NCBI RefSeq assembly: GCF_001633165.1
Contig: NZ_CP015418.1
Location: forward strand, 3,844,001 to 3,908,000
Reading direction: 5' to 3'
Length of the DNA: 64,000 nt
From: Rhodovulum sulfidophilum DSM 1374
GTDB lineage: Bacteria > Pseudomonadota > Alphaproteobacteria > Rhodobacterales > Rhodobacteraceae
Shown: positions 44,534 to 53,436 of the stretch, in pieces
How the letters are laid out: the number at the start of each line of letters is the position of its first letter
How positions within the stretch are numbered: the first letter of the stretch is position 1
Position numbers and translations under genes: made by a program
Notes under the pieces: model-generated
Database searches by the model: none
What the model saw: only the letters and a program-made list of their open reading frames with translations
What the model was told of the DNA's origin: nothing

Positions 44534-44575
44534 ATCATGCACGCCAAACCAAATCAATGGGTCCCGACCCGAGTC
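44534..44575 (-). repeat. Left copy of a 42-bp IS5-type end
   Basis: On the minus strand this begins GACTCGGGTCGGGACCCATT and ends GGCGTGCATGAT; 40 of 42 bases match, in opposite orientation, the sequence at 59183-59224 ahead of an IS5 transposase. Beyond the 42 bases the two differ, so only the IS tip remains here. Confidence 0.8.
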
Positions 44576-44831
44576 ATGGCGCAGCCGTGGCGTATCTGTC
44601 CCATAGGGCTTCCTTACATGCCAGCGAATGGATCGCACCATCAAACCGTGGGATCAAACACCTAGCGCACAAACACGCCGCATGAAAGCACCCTACATTC
44701 GGCGCTTACGATTTATTAGGCGGCCTCATTTAAATGAGATCCAGCAACAGCGCGACACCTGTTCATTTGTCTCGCCGCCCCCCCCTATTGTCCCGTTCGG
44801 TGTCCCACATTGTTCGGTGCGCCCATGAGGA
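44576..44831. promoter_or_regulatory. Upstream region of the secretion operon, with a 14-bp palindrome
   Basis: No gene is seen between the IS tip and the first ABC gene. The region is AT-richer than its neighbours and contains the perfect palindrome CTCATTTAAATGAG at 44725-44738, about 95 bp upstream of the first start, and two TTCGGTG repeats at roughly 44800 and 44814. It presumably holds the promoter and operator of the operon. Confidence 0.4.
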
Positions 44832-46475
44832 ATGAGGCACGCATTGAAAATAAACGGCGCCTTGCCCTATGTTTCGATCGGATCTGCCTCGCTCTGCATC
44901 AACACGCTGGCCCTGGCGGCGCCGCTGTTCATCCTGCAAGTTTACGATCGCATCATCCCGAATCACTCGGAGAACACGGCCGCCCTCATAGGGCTGGGCG
45001 TTCTCTGCGCTCTAGCACTTGAAACCGCGTTAAAGATTGCACGCTCCAAAGTTCTGGCGCCTCTTGCGATAGATTATGAAGTTCGGGCCAGCTGTGGCGC
45101 CGCACGTCATCTCTTTCACGCTGACCTGGCGGCATTTGAGCGTGTTTCGCCGGGCGCGCACATGGAACGACTCGCCGCCGTCGCCCAGCGACGCTTTAAT
45201 GGCACCGGGCAAACACTTCTGGCCATTTGCGATTTCCCCTTCCTGTTCGTTTTTATGTGGATGATCTGGATTCTGGGCGGTCCGGTCATCATCGCGCCTG
45301 CTCTCGGCGCCATTGCGCTGGCTGTTGCGGCAGCACCGGCAAACCGCTCTGCGCGAGAGGCTCTGGCCCGCGCGCTGTCTCTGGACGACCAGCGATACGA
45401 TTTCCTGCTCAGCACGCTTTCAAGCCTGCCATCGCTCAAGGTCGCCAATCTGGAACGCCCGGTGTTGCGCCGATACGAAAGCCTTCAAAAGCGGCGCCTT
45501 GCTGCACAGGGGGAGGCATTCACGGCTGATCAGCGGCTGACCGATCTATCGCAACTCGTCGTACAGCTCTCGATCATCGGGGTCATCGTGCTGGGCAGTG
45601 TGCTGATATTGCAGGGCCGCATGTCGATAGGGGGACTATCTGCCTCGACCTTGCTGGCGGGTCGTTTCCTGGCACTCATCAGAAACCTGATCCTTCTGGC
45701 TTCGCGCTTGCAAACATCCAGCATCGGGCGCGAGCAGATGGATGCAATTTTCAAGATTCCTGTCAGATCGGCATCCTCCGGCATCCTGGACGCCAGTCAG
45801 GCACCGCCCAGGCTGAGCCTGCGTGGCGTCGTTTTCAACGATAACGATGGCAAGCGGGTGCTCGACGGCGTCGATCTGGACCTTCGGGAAGGACATACCG
45901 TCGGTCTTGTCGGGGACAACGGCAGTGGCAAGAGCATCCTGCTGGCGCTCGCCGCAGGCCTTTACTCCCCGACTTCCGGAGAGGTTCTCCTGGGCGGGCA
46001 TCCCCTATCTGACTATACCGACCAAAGCCTGCGCAGGACCATCTCGTTGGTGTCCCAGCAAGAGACGTTGTTCGCAGGCTCAATCCTCGAGAACATTTCG
46101 ATGTTCGCCCCTGAACGCGTCGATGCCGCGCTCAGGGCGGCAGAGCGAACCGGTCTCACCGAGCTTATCAAGCCATTACCAAAGGGCTTTACCACGATAG
46201 TCGGCGACGCCGCTGCCGACGGGCTGCCACGCGGTGTCGTGCAGCGCATCGCGCTTTGCCGGGCACTGGCCCTGGATCCGCAGGTCCTGCTTTTCGACGA
46301 CGCCAATTCGGCAATTGACGACCAGGGCGATGAAAGGGTCGCGGAGCTTTTTGCAGATATTCGTGAACGTTGTGCGATCCTTTTCGTCAGTCACAGGCCA
46401 AGCGTCCTGGGCCGCGCCGACGCGATTGTGCGGCTGGCAAACGGACGGATCAGCACTGTCGAAGGCACGTTCTGA
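44832..46475 (+). CDS. Type I secretion ABC protein with degenerate ATPase site
   Basis: A 547-residue inner-membrane ABC exporter half (PrtD/LapB-like). The membrane domain (1-300) starts with the family's ALAAPLFILQVYDRIIPNHS element. In the nucleotide domain Walker A is normal (GDNGSGKS, 361-368), as are the Q loop (SLVSQQ) and H loop (VSHRP), but the signature is GLPRGVVQR instead of LSGGQ and Walker B is LLFDDANSAID, with Asp for the catalytic Glu. It probably binds but poorly hydrolyses ATP, and pairs with the next gene product as a heterodimer (inference). Start: ATG 44832; TTG 44844 has the better-placed GAGG. Its stop overlaps the next start (TGATG). Confidence 0.88.
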   Translation: MRHALKINGALPYVSIGSASLCINTLALAAPLFILQVYDRIIPNHSENTAALIGLGVLCALALETALKIARSKVLAPLAIDYEVRASCGAARHLFHADLAAFERVSPGAHMERLAAVAQRRFNGTGQTLLAICDFPFLFVFMWMIWILGGPVIIAPALGAIALAVAAAPANRSAREALARALSLDDQRYDFLLSTLSSLPSLKVANLERPVLRRYESLQKRRLAAQGEAFTADQRLTDLSQLVVQLSIIGVIVLGSVLILQGRMSIGGLSASTLLAGRFLALIRNLILLASRLQTSSIGREQMDAIFKIPVRSASSGILDASQAPPRLSLRGVVFNDNDGKRVLDGVDLDLREGHTVGLVGDNGSGKSILLALAAGLYSPTSGEVLLGGHPLSDYTDQSLRRTISLVSQQETLFAGSILENISMFAPERVDAALRAAERTGLTELIKPLPKGFTTIVGDAAADGLPRGVVQRIALCRALALDPQVLLFDDANSAIDDQGDERVAELFADIRERCAILFVSHRPSVLGRADAIVRLANGRISTVEGTF

Positions 46476-48640
46476 TGGCAGGCACCGGAACCGAAAACCG
46501 ATCCGGCGGAGCCAATGGTCGGTTGGCCCGCCTTGAGGCGGAGCCTGCCGTGCATGGGCAAGGACAGGTGTGGGACGCCGTCGACGAAACACTTGCCGTC
46601 TGCCTGTATGACGCGCTGCGCGATCTCGGCTGGCGGGGCGAGCTTCGGGATCTGCGCCTGTCCTTTGCATTGGATCTTTCGGGTGACAGAGTGCTGGATA
46701 CGCTCAACGCTGCTGCCCGGCTCGGCTTTGCGGGTCACGTCAGGCGCGGCAGGGCATTTCCCGAGAAGGATCTGGCCCGCACAGCCCTTGGGCCAGGCGG
46801 CACGACGCAAGGCCTGCTGTTCTTGCCCCTCCGTGGAGAGCCTCGCTTTCTGCGGATGCGCGCAGCCGATGCCCGGCACGCGGTGCGGTTGGGTGCAGGC
46901 TCGCTCATTCGCTTTGAACGCGTCGAAACGCCTGCTTCGGAAATCGGGAAATCCTGGCTCGGCCAAAGACTGCGTGCGCAGCTTCCGCTGGTCCTGCGCG
47001 CGCTGTTGCTGACGTTTTTCGCAAATCTGGCGGCGGTGGCCAACCCACTGTTCGTGATGGCGGTCTACGACAAGGTGGTGGTGTCGGAATCGACCGCTTT
47101 GCTCGCCTATCTTGCCGCCGGAGTGGTCGCCGCCGCCTGGATGGAAATGCTGATGCGTCGGCTCCGCGGTCGGATCATGAACCGCGCCAGCCTGCGGCTG
47201 GGATATATCGTCGGAAATGCAGTCTTCGGCCGCATCCTGGCACTGCCAAGTCGCACAACCGAAAGAGCGGGACTGTCGAGCCAGATTGCCAGAGTGCGCG
47301 ACGTGGATCGGATCCGGGATCTGTTGCGCGGGCCGCTCGAGCAGGCACTGCTCGACACCCCCTTTACACTGCTTTTCGTTGCCGCTGTCGCAATCGTCGG
47401 CGGCTGGCTGGCCCTGATCCCGCTCTGCTTCATGATCCTGTTTGCAGCTCTGGCAGCGATCGGTGAGCGGCATATGCGTGGTCGTGGTGCGGAGGTTGCA
47501 AAAGCAAGCGCGCAACGCCAACTCGTGACGCTTGAAATGATGCATCGCATGCGTGCGATCCGCGCCGCGGGCGGCGAAACGGTTTGGCTGGAACGCTATC
47601 GCGACAGCGCAGCAAAGGCGGCCCGGGCGAGCGAGCGCAACACCACCTCGGCCCAGATTTTGGCCGCCATCGGCCAGTCGCTTGGCACAGGAGCAGCTCT
47701 TGCGACACTCTTCGCGGGCATTTTCCTGGTGCTCGCCGATGCGATGACGACCGGCGGGCTGATCGCCAGCATGATGTTGGTCTGGCGCCTGATCGCGCCG
47801 ATTCAGAACGCATTCCTGGCGGCGACGCGGATAGGTCAGCTGGTCGCATCCGCCCGCCAGATCGACCGGCTGATGGAAACCGAGGCAGAGATCGCCCCTG
47901 GCGAGGGCGACGGCGAGCGGCCGCCAATCCAGGGCGAAATCGCCTTCAACCGCGTGACGTTCCGATATGGGCGCGAAACCGAACCGATTCTCGGCGGCGT
48001 GAGCTTCACTGCGCAGCCCGGAGAGATCGTTGCCATTGTTGGTCGCAACGGAAGCGGAAAATCAACTCTGCTAAAGCTGGTCGCCGGGCTATACGAAGCG
48101 CAGGCAGGCAATATTCGCCTAGATGGCCGAGATCTCCGTCAATTCGACCCGACCCATCTGCGTCGCGCCATCTCCTACGTCCCGCAATTGCCGAGTTTTC
48201 ATTACGGCACCCTACGCGACAATCTGTTGATGGCCGAGCCGGAGGCTGACGAGCAGGACATCGCCGAAGCGTTGCAGCTCGCAGACGCGGCGACGGCCAT
48301 AGCGGCATTGCCCGAAGGCTTGGACACCTTCTATGACGCCCAGCTTGTCACCTTGCCGGTCGGACTGCTGTCGCGTCTGTCACTGGCGCGCATGTACCTG
48401 CGAAAAGCGCCTGTCGTCCTGTTGGACGAACCGGCGACGGGCATCGATTTCATGGGAGAATTCGCCTTCATCGGCGGGCTGGAGCTGTTACGAGCCCGCG
48501 GCGCGACCGTGCTGATCGTCACCCATAACCGCCAGCATCTCGGCGTCGTGGACAAGATCCTGATGCTCGAGGAAGGCACTGTGCGCTTTTTCGGCTCTGC
48601 CGAAAAAGTGCGCGACCGAATTCCCAAGGGATTGATCTGA
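46475..48640 (+). CDS. Second type I secretion ABC protein with N-terminal extension
   Basis: A 721-residue ABC exporter half. Residues 1-150 form an extra cytoplasmic domain resembling the catalytically dead C39-like domain of T1SS transporters (no Cys/His pair seen), probably for substrate recognition. The membrane domain (about 165-450) has the NPLFVMAVYDKVV element. The nucleotide domain has Walker A GRNGSGKST (523-531), an intact Walker B with Glu (VVLLDEPATGID) and H loop (VTHNRQ), but its signature LPVGLLSRLSLA is degenerate. As the catalytic Glu is kept, this should be the active partner of the preceding protein. Its stop overlaps the HlyD start. Confidence 0.88.
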   Translation: MAGTGTENRSGGANGRLARLEAEPAVHGQGQVWDAVDETLAVCLYDALRDLGWRGELRDLRLSFALDLSGDRVLDTLNAAARLGFAGHVRRGRAFPEKDLARTALGPGGTTQGLLFLPLRGEPRFLRMRAADARHAVRLGAGSLIRFERVETPASEIGKSWLGQRLRAQLPLVLRALLLTFFANLAAVANPLFVMAVYDKVVVSESTALLAYLAAGVVAAAWMEMLMRRLRGRIMNRASLRLGYIVGNAVFGRILALPSRTTERAGLSSQIARVRDVDRIRDLLRGPLEQALLDTPFTLLFVAAVAIVGGWLALIPLCFMILFAALAAIGERHMRGRGAEVAKASAQRQLVTLEMMHRMRAIRAAGGETVWLERYRDSAAKAARASERNTTSAQILAAIGQSLGTGAALATLFAGIFLVLADAMTTGGLIASMMLVWRLIAPIQNAFLAATRIGQLVASARQIDRLMETEAEIAPGEGDGERPPIQGEIAFNRVTFRYGRETEPILGGVSFTAQPGEIVAIVGRNGSGKSTLLKLVAGLYEAQAGNIRLDGRDLRQFDPTHLRRAISYVPQLPSFHYGTLRDNLLMAEPEADEQDIAEALQLADAATAIAALPEGLDTFYDAQLVTLPVGLLSRLSLARMYLRKAPVVLLDEPATGIDFMGEFAFIGGLELLRARGATVLIVTHNRQHLGVVDKILMLEEGTVRFFGSAEKVRDRIPKGLI

Positions 48641-49965
48641 TGTTGGACGAAAAAAGCGCATCCGCCGGGATTAAGGACGGGTTCGCCGTCGAGGATTTCG
48701 TCCGCGACACCGGCATCGGCCCTCTGACCCATGCCATGATCTGGATGATCGCCGGAGGTCTGCTCGCATTCCTAGCATGGGCTGCAGTAACGCCGGTCGA
48801 CGAAATCGCCAAGGGAACAGGAGAATTCGTTCCAGCCGGCGCCGTACGCGCGCTTGACCACCTGGAAGGCGGGATTGTGGAGGAAGTGTTGGTAAAGGAA
48901 GGCGAGGTCGTCGCGCAAGGCCAACCCTTGCTAAGTTTAACCAGTACGGCCACCATCTCAAATCGTGACCAGTTGATCGCTCGACGAACGACGCTGGAGC
49001 TGCAAGCTGAACGTTTCGCGGCCTTCGCCGAGCGGCGACGTGCTGACTTTCATCGTTTCACGAGTGACGAAAAACTGATCGCGGAACAAGAACGCCTTTT
49101 AAATGCCCAGATTGGTGTCCGCGTTAGCCAAGAAAAAATTTTTCAAGAGCAAGTCACAGGATTGGAAGCACAGATCGACGCGGTGTCTCTGCAGAAGGAA
49201 ACCCTCGCCGAGGCATTGGCCCTGATTGACCGGCAGGCTGCTATTCGCGAAGGCCTGGTCGGCAAGGGGCTGAACCCGCTCCTTCAACTGCTTGAGATAC
49301 AGCGAGAGCGGACCATGGCCGTGGCGCAACTGCGCGAGCTGGATAGTAGTATTTGGTCTCTTCGAAACGACATCTCCCAGGTCCACACCCGAATCAGCGA
49401 GTTTCACGGACGCTTGCTCGAAGAGGCGCTTAACCAACTGGAAACCGCCAATGCAGAGCTGGCCGAGATCCGTGAGCAGCTGACTGCCCAAAATGACAGG
49501 ATCAAGCGGCTGCTTATCGTGGCGCCGGCGGCAGGCATCGTACAAGAGCTCGCCGTTCGCACGGTGGGTGGTGTGCTGAAGCCCGGTGAGACAGCCGCTC
49601 GGCTGGTGCCATTGGATGACGAATTGATCGCAGAGGTTCAGATCTCACCGCGCGACATAGGATTCGTTCAAGTCGGCCAAGCGGTGAAACTGAAGGTCAT
49701 GGCCTTTGATTTCAGCCGCTACGGACATGTTTATGGCAAGATCTCAAGCATATCACCCAGCACATTCCTGGACGCAAACAAAGTCCCCTACTACCTTTGT
49801 CGCATACATTTAGACTCCAGCCAGATTGGCTCAGAGGGCGAAACGCGCCACTTTCTTCCCGGAATGACGATTCACGCCGACATTTTGACCGGAAAAAAGA
49901 CCATTCTTCAGTATTTCTTAAAGCCACTCTACACAATAGTCGATGGCACGCTGGGGGAAAGGTAA
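48640..49965 (+). CDS. HlyD/LapC family periplasmic adaptor
   Basis: A 441-residue membrane-fusion protein for type I secretion. An N-terminal cytoplasmic tail is followed by one membrane helix (MIWMIAGGLLAFLAWAAV, about 33-50), a lipoyl half-motif (ALDHLEGGIVEEVLVKEGEVV), a long coiled-coil hairpin (about 105-300) and the second lipoyl half (IVAPAAGIVQELAV) with the beta-barrel AEVQISPRDIGFVQVGQAVKLK typical of the family. It links the two ABC proteins to an outer-membrane TolC-like channel, for which no gene is in the window. It is translationally coupled to the upstream gene (ATG inside the stop). Confidence 0.93.
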   Translation: MLDEKSASAGIKDGFAVEDFVRDTGIGPLTHAMIWMIAGGLLAFLAWAAVTPVDEIAKGTGEFVPAGAVRALDHLEGGIVEEVLVKEGEVVAQGQPLLSLTSTATISNRDQLIARRTTLELQAERFAAFAERRRADFHRFTSDEKLIAEQERLLNAQIGVRVSQEKIFQEQVTGLEAQIDAVSLQKETLAEALALIDRQAAIREGLVGKGLNPLLQLLEIQRERTMAVAQLRELDSSIWSLRNDISQVHTRISEFHGRLLEEALNQLETANAELAEIREQLTAQNDRIKRLLIVAPAAGIVQELAVRTVGGVLKPGETAARLVPLDDELIAEVQISPRDIGFVQVGQAVKLKVMAFDFSRYGHVYGKISSISPSTFLDANKVPYYLCRIHLDSSQIGSEGETRHFLPGMTIHADILTGKKTILQYFLKPLYTIVDGTLGER

Positions 49966-49989
49966 CCCAGGGGTCTGGGGAAGCGTTTG

Positions 49990-52900
49990 ATGTCTGAGGG
50001 TAAAAAGATTGCGGAACCTCCGCTTGGGACGGAGAATGACGCGTTGAGCGCTCAGCTGACACCGCCTGGCCGCGAGCGCGTCGAGGTAATCGAACGTCCT
50101 GTAGACGCAAATGCGGCCATACGCGCCGTCGATGACCGCAGTATGTCTCTGATCCATCGCGGCGAGGTCGACGAGCCCCCCCTTCTCAGCGCGCGCGCCC
50201 CTGACTCTGTCGGTGGACCCTCAGCGGAAACCATGGACGTTTGGCGCGCCGAAGAGACGACAACTATGTCGGTCTCAGATTTCGGACCAATGCCATCCCT
50301 TTCCTGGAGCGCCCCCGTCAGCGGCGCCTCGCTTGGCACGATTGCACTCCCGAGTGGCGTCTCCAATGTCGTCGGTAGCTTGGAGGTTGGGGATGCCATC
50401 CCCTTCGATATGGCCGAACTCGCCGTGCAATCGATCCTGGCTGTTGACACAATCCCCCCGGACACATCGGCCGACGGCGCTGATTTTCCCAACCAGGACG
50501 TCTCTGCCGACGCTAGCCCCGCGCCTACCCCGGTGACCGATGCGCCCCGGCTCGACGTCGCGCCCGCGACCGGCGCCGAGGACAGCGCCATCGCCCTCGA
50601 GCTCGCCGCAGACCTGATCCGACCCGCCCCGGGCGAGACCCTCACCCTCACCGTCTCGGGCCTGCCAGAGGGCGCCGCCCTCTCGGCCGGCATGATTGCC
50701 GGTGTCGCATCGGACGGCTCCACGACCTGGTCTCTTGGCGCCGCCGATCTTGCGGGCCTGAACTTGATCCCGCCCTCAGGGTTCACAGGCGATTTCGAGC
50801 TGCAAATTGCCGCGATTGCCAGCGATCCGGAGGGCGGCGTCGCGACCACCAACCAATTGCTGCCGGTGACCGTCCTTGCAGAGGAGCCTTCGCTGCCACC
50901 GTCATCTCAGGTGATCGAGCTGAACGGATTGATCACCCCGGAAGACACAGCCGTCGTACTGGAGCTCGGGCAGGCCTTCCTTGAGGCCACCGGTTTCTCG
51001 AACCTGACCTTTGCGTCGATTTCCGGTTTGCCGGAAGGAACGATGCTCTCTGCCGGTGACTTGCAGCCGGACGGAAGCTATCTGGTTTCCGCAGCGGACC
51101 TGGAAGGGCTCTTGCTGACGCCTCCCAATGACTCGGACGACGACATGCGCATCGCGGTCTCCTTCGAGCTCACCGATGGCGCCCAGGTCAACGCGGCCTT
51201 CGACCTGCAGGTCGATGCCGTGGCCGACATGCCGACCATCACGATCAGCGGCGCCTCGAGCGACGATGTCTCGGTCATTCCTTTCAATATCGGCGGCGGA
51301 TTGAGCGATGTCGACGGGTCGGAGACGCTGACACGTTTCGTTTCCGGTCTTCCCGAAGGCGCACGCCTGTCTGCGGGCACTTATGCGGGCGATGGCCTCT
51401 GGTTGCTGACGCCCGAGGATCTGACAGGGTTGGCGCTTCGGCCCCCGACCGACTTCTTCGGCAGCTTCGGCTTTACGACCACAGTCGTCGCCACCGAGGC
51501 CAGTAATGGCGACGTCGCGGTCTGGAACCAGAATGTCACCGTGACCGTCTCGGGGGGGCAGGAAGGAGACGTCTGGCAGAGTTACGACGCGCGCGGGGAT
51601 GAAGATACGGCGGTAGATCTGGGGACCTTTCTGCTCCTTTTCGACCTGGCCGGGTTCGCTTCGATCGCGGTCGAAGGCGTGCCGGAGGGAGGAACATTGT
51701 CGGGCGGCTATCTCGACGAGAATGGCGACTGGATCATCGCCGTCGGCCTTTTGCAGGACCTGAGCTACACGCCCCCTGAACATGACGCGTCCGACGTCAC
51801 CTTGTCCGTGGTTGGCCGGATCCTGTCCTTTCCGATCACCCTTGGCCGCATCGATGTGCTGGTCGACGCGGTCGCGGATGCGCCCAGCCTGTCGGCCAGC
51901 GCGGTCGACGGGATCGAGGATCAGGCGCTGAGCCTGACCATCCACGGCGCGCTCGTTGACACCGATGGCTCCGAGACCTTGTCCTTCGCAGTTCTCGGCT
52001 TGCCCGAGGGCGCGGTGCTGAGCGCGGGAACACGCGATCCGGCAAGCGGAACCTGGATCCTGACGCCGGAGGATCTTTCCGGTCTCACCCTGACCCCACC
52101 TCCCGACTTCAGCGGGCAGCTGACCTTCGACGTAAGGGCGAACTCTCTGGAAGACGAAGGCAATGCAGCAAGCACGACAGAGACGATCACCATCAACATC
52201 CTGCCCGTAACCGATGCCGCCTCGCTGATTGTCCAGGCCGCGGCCGGGCATGAGGATCAGCCCATCCCGCTGAACATTACGCTGAGCTCGGGCGACGCGG
52301 ATGGATCGGAAAACGTGACGGCCATCGTGATCTCGGGCCTGCCCGACGGAGCGGTGCTAAGCGCCGGAACCGCTCTCGGCGCTGGCGCCCATGCAGTGCA
52401 ACCGGAGGATCTCGCCGGCTTGACGATAACGCCGCCCGCCAACTTCTCCGGGCAGTTCGATCTGCAGGTGACAGCGACGCTGCAGGACGGCACTGCGGAT
52501 CCGGTCACGGTTTCCGGCACGTTGACGGTGACAGCGGCGCCGGTCGCGGACGCGCCGGTCCTGAATGTGATCGACGCTCTCGGCGTGCCGGGAGAACCGG
52601 TGGATCTGAGCATATCGGCCGCCACGGTCGTGGCGGATGGGACAGAGGTGCTCTCCATCGTTCTGAGCGGGCTGCCGGAAGACGCCTTCCTCACCGCCGG
52701 GCGCAATATGGGCGGCGGCGTCTGGTCGCTCGATGCGCAGCAACTCGACGGCTTGCAGCTTCTTCCACCGCAAGACTGGTTCGGCGAATTCGCTCTGACC
52801 GTCGATGCCCATGCGACGATCGCCGGGACCGGCGACATCGCCAGCAATACTGCGGTCATCGACGTGCAGGTGCCGGAGCCCGCCCCCATCGCCATGGAGG

Positions 52901-53424
52901 TCGTGGTCGATATCGCGCCCGGTTTCAGCGTCGACGGCACCGCCACCCTGTCCCGGATCGTCGTCACCCTGGCCGATGATCCGCTTTTCGCCGAGGACAC
53001 GCTTGCCTTGTCAGACGAAACCGCGTCCGATCCGGTGATATCAAACGCCCTGAGCGGGGGCGCCCTCAGCCTGCGCTTTGAAAACGATGGCCGGCAAGCG
53101 ATCCTCGAAGGCGACGCTCCGACGGAGCTCTTCGAGCAACTGGTCCGTGGCCTGCAGCTTCACACCTCGTCCGATCAGGGCAGCAGAACCGTTTCGATCG
53201 ATGTCTACGATACCGCAGGCGAGCTTCTTCCGCTCGATTCCGTCAATCTGACCCTGAACCCGAACGACCCCGCCGCATCGACCGACCCCGGTGATTTGTT
53301 CGCTGCGGACACCTCTTTCGACGCAGAGACCGACACGACGAGCCTGGATTGGGACGCGGGCTCAGATGCCCTGGACACGCCGACTACCGACGATCCAGCA
53401 CCTTACCAAGAAATGTCGACCTGA
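49990..53424 (+). CDS. Large repeat protein, likely secreted adhesin
   Basis: A 1144-residue, acidic protein without a signal peptide, as expected of type I substrates. Residues 1-190 are unique and low in order. From about 195 to 1000 there are seven repeats of 107-122 residues, each with a SGLPEGAxLSAG motif (near 224, 346, 453, 563, 671, 783 and 895) followed some 30 residues on by LxGLxLxPPxxFxG; this is the VCBS/cadherin-like pattern of large bacterial adhesins. The end (about 1080-1144) is very rich in Asp, Thr and Ser. No RTX nonapeptide (GGxGxDxxx) is found. ATG 49990 is preferred to TTG 49987. It follows the secretion genes directly and precedes the signalling genes by 12 bp. Confidence 0.82.
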   Translation: MSEGKKIAEPPLGTENDALSAQLTPPGRERVEVIERPVDANAAIRAVDDRSMSLIHRGEVDEPPLLSARAPDSVGGPSAETMDVWRAEETTTMSVSDFGPMPSLSWSAPVSGASLGTIALPSGVSNVVGSLEVGDAIPFDMAELAVQSILAVDTIPPDTSADGADFPNQDVSADASPAPTPVTDAPRLDVAPATGAEDSAIALELAADLIRPAPGETLTLTVSGLPEGAALSAGMIAGVASDGSTTWSLGAADLAGLNLIPPSGFTGDFELQIAAIASDPEGGVATTNQLLPVTVLAEEPSLPPSSQVIELNGLITPEDTAVVLELGQAFLEATGFSNLTFASISGLPEGTMLSAGDLQPDGSYLVSAADLEGLLLTPPNDSDDDMRIAVSFELTDGAQVNAAFDLQVDAVADMPTITISGASSDDVSVIPFNIGGGLSDVDGSETLTRFVSGLPEGARLSAGTYAGDGLWLLTPEDLTGLALRPPTDFFGSFGFTTTVVATEASNGDVAVWNQNVTVTVSGGQEGDVWQSYDARGDEDTAVDLGTFLLLFDLAGFASIAVEGVPEGGTLSGGYLDENGDWIIAVGLLQDLSYTPPEHDASDVTLSVVGRILSFPITLGRIDVLVDAVADAPSLSASAVDGIEDQALSLTIHGALVDTDGSETLSFAVLGLPEGAVLSAGTRDPASGTWILTPEDLSGLTLTPPPDFSGQLTFDVRANSLEDEGNAASTTETITINILPVTDAASLIVQAAAGHEDQPIPLNITLSSGDADGSENVTAIVISGLPDGAVLSAGTALGAGAHAVQPEDLAGLTITPPANFSGQFDLQVTATLQDGTADPVTVSGTLTVTAAPVADAPVLNVIDALGVPGEPVDLSISAATVVADGTEVLSIVLSGLPEDAFLTAGRNMGGGVWSLDAQQLDGLQLLPPQDWFGEFALTVDAHATIAGTGDIASNTAVIDVQVPEPAPIAMEVVVDIAPGFSVDGTATLSRIVVTLADDPLFAEDTLALSDETASDPVISNALSGGALSLRFENDGRQAILEGDAPTELFEQLVRGLQLHTSSDQGSRTVSIDVYDTAGELLPLDSVNLTLNPNDPAASTDPGDLFAADTSFDAETDTTSLDWDAGSDALDTPTTDDPAPYQEMST

Positions 53425-53436
53425 AAGGAAGTGTCG

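Noticed and set aside
49990..53424. RTX toxin
   Set aside because: No GGxGxDxxx repeats, no acyltransferase gene and no hydrophobic pore domain; the repeats are VCBS/cadherin-like.
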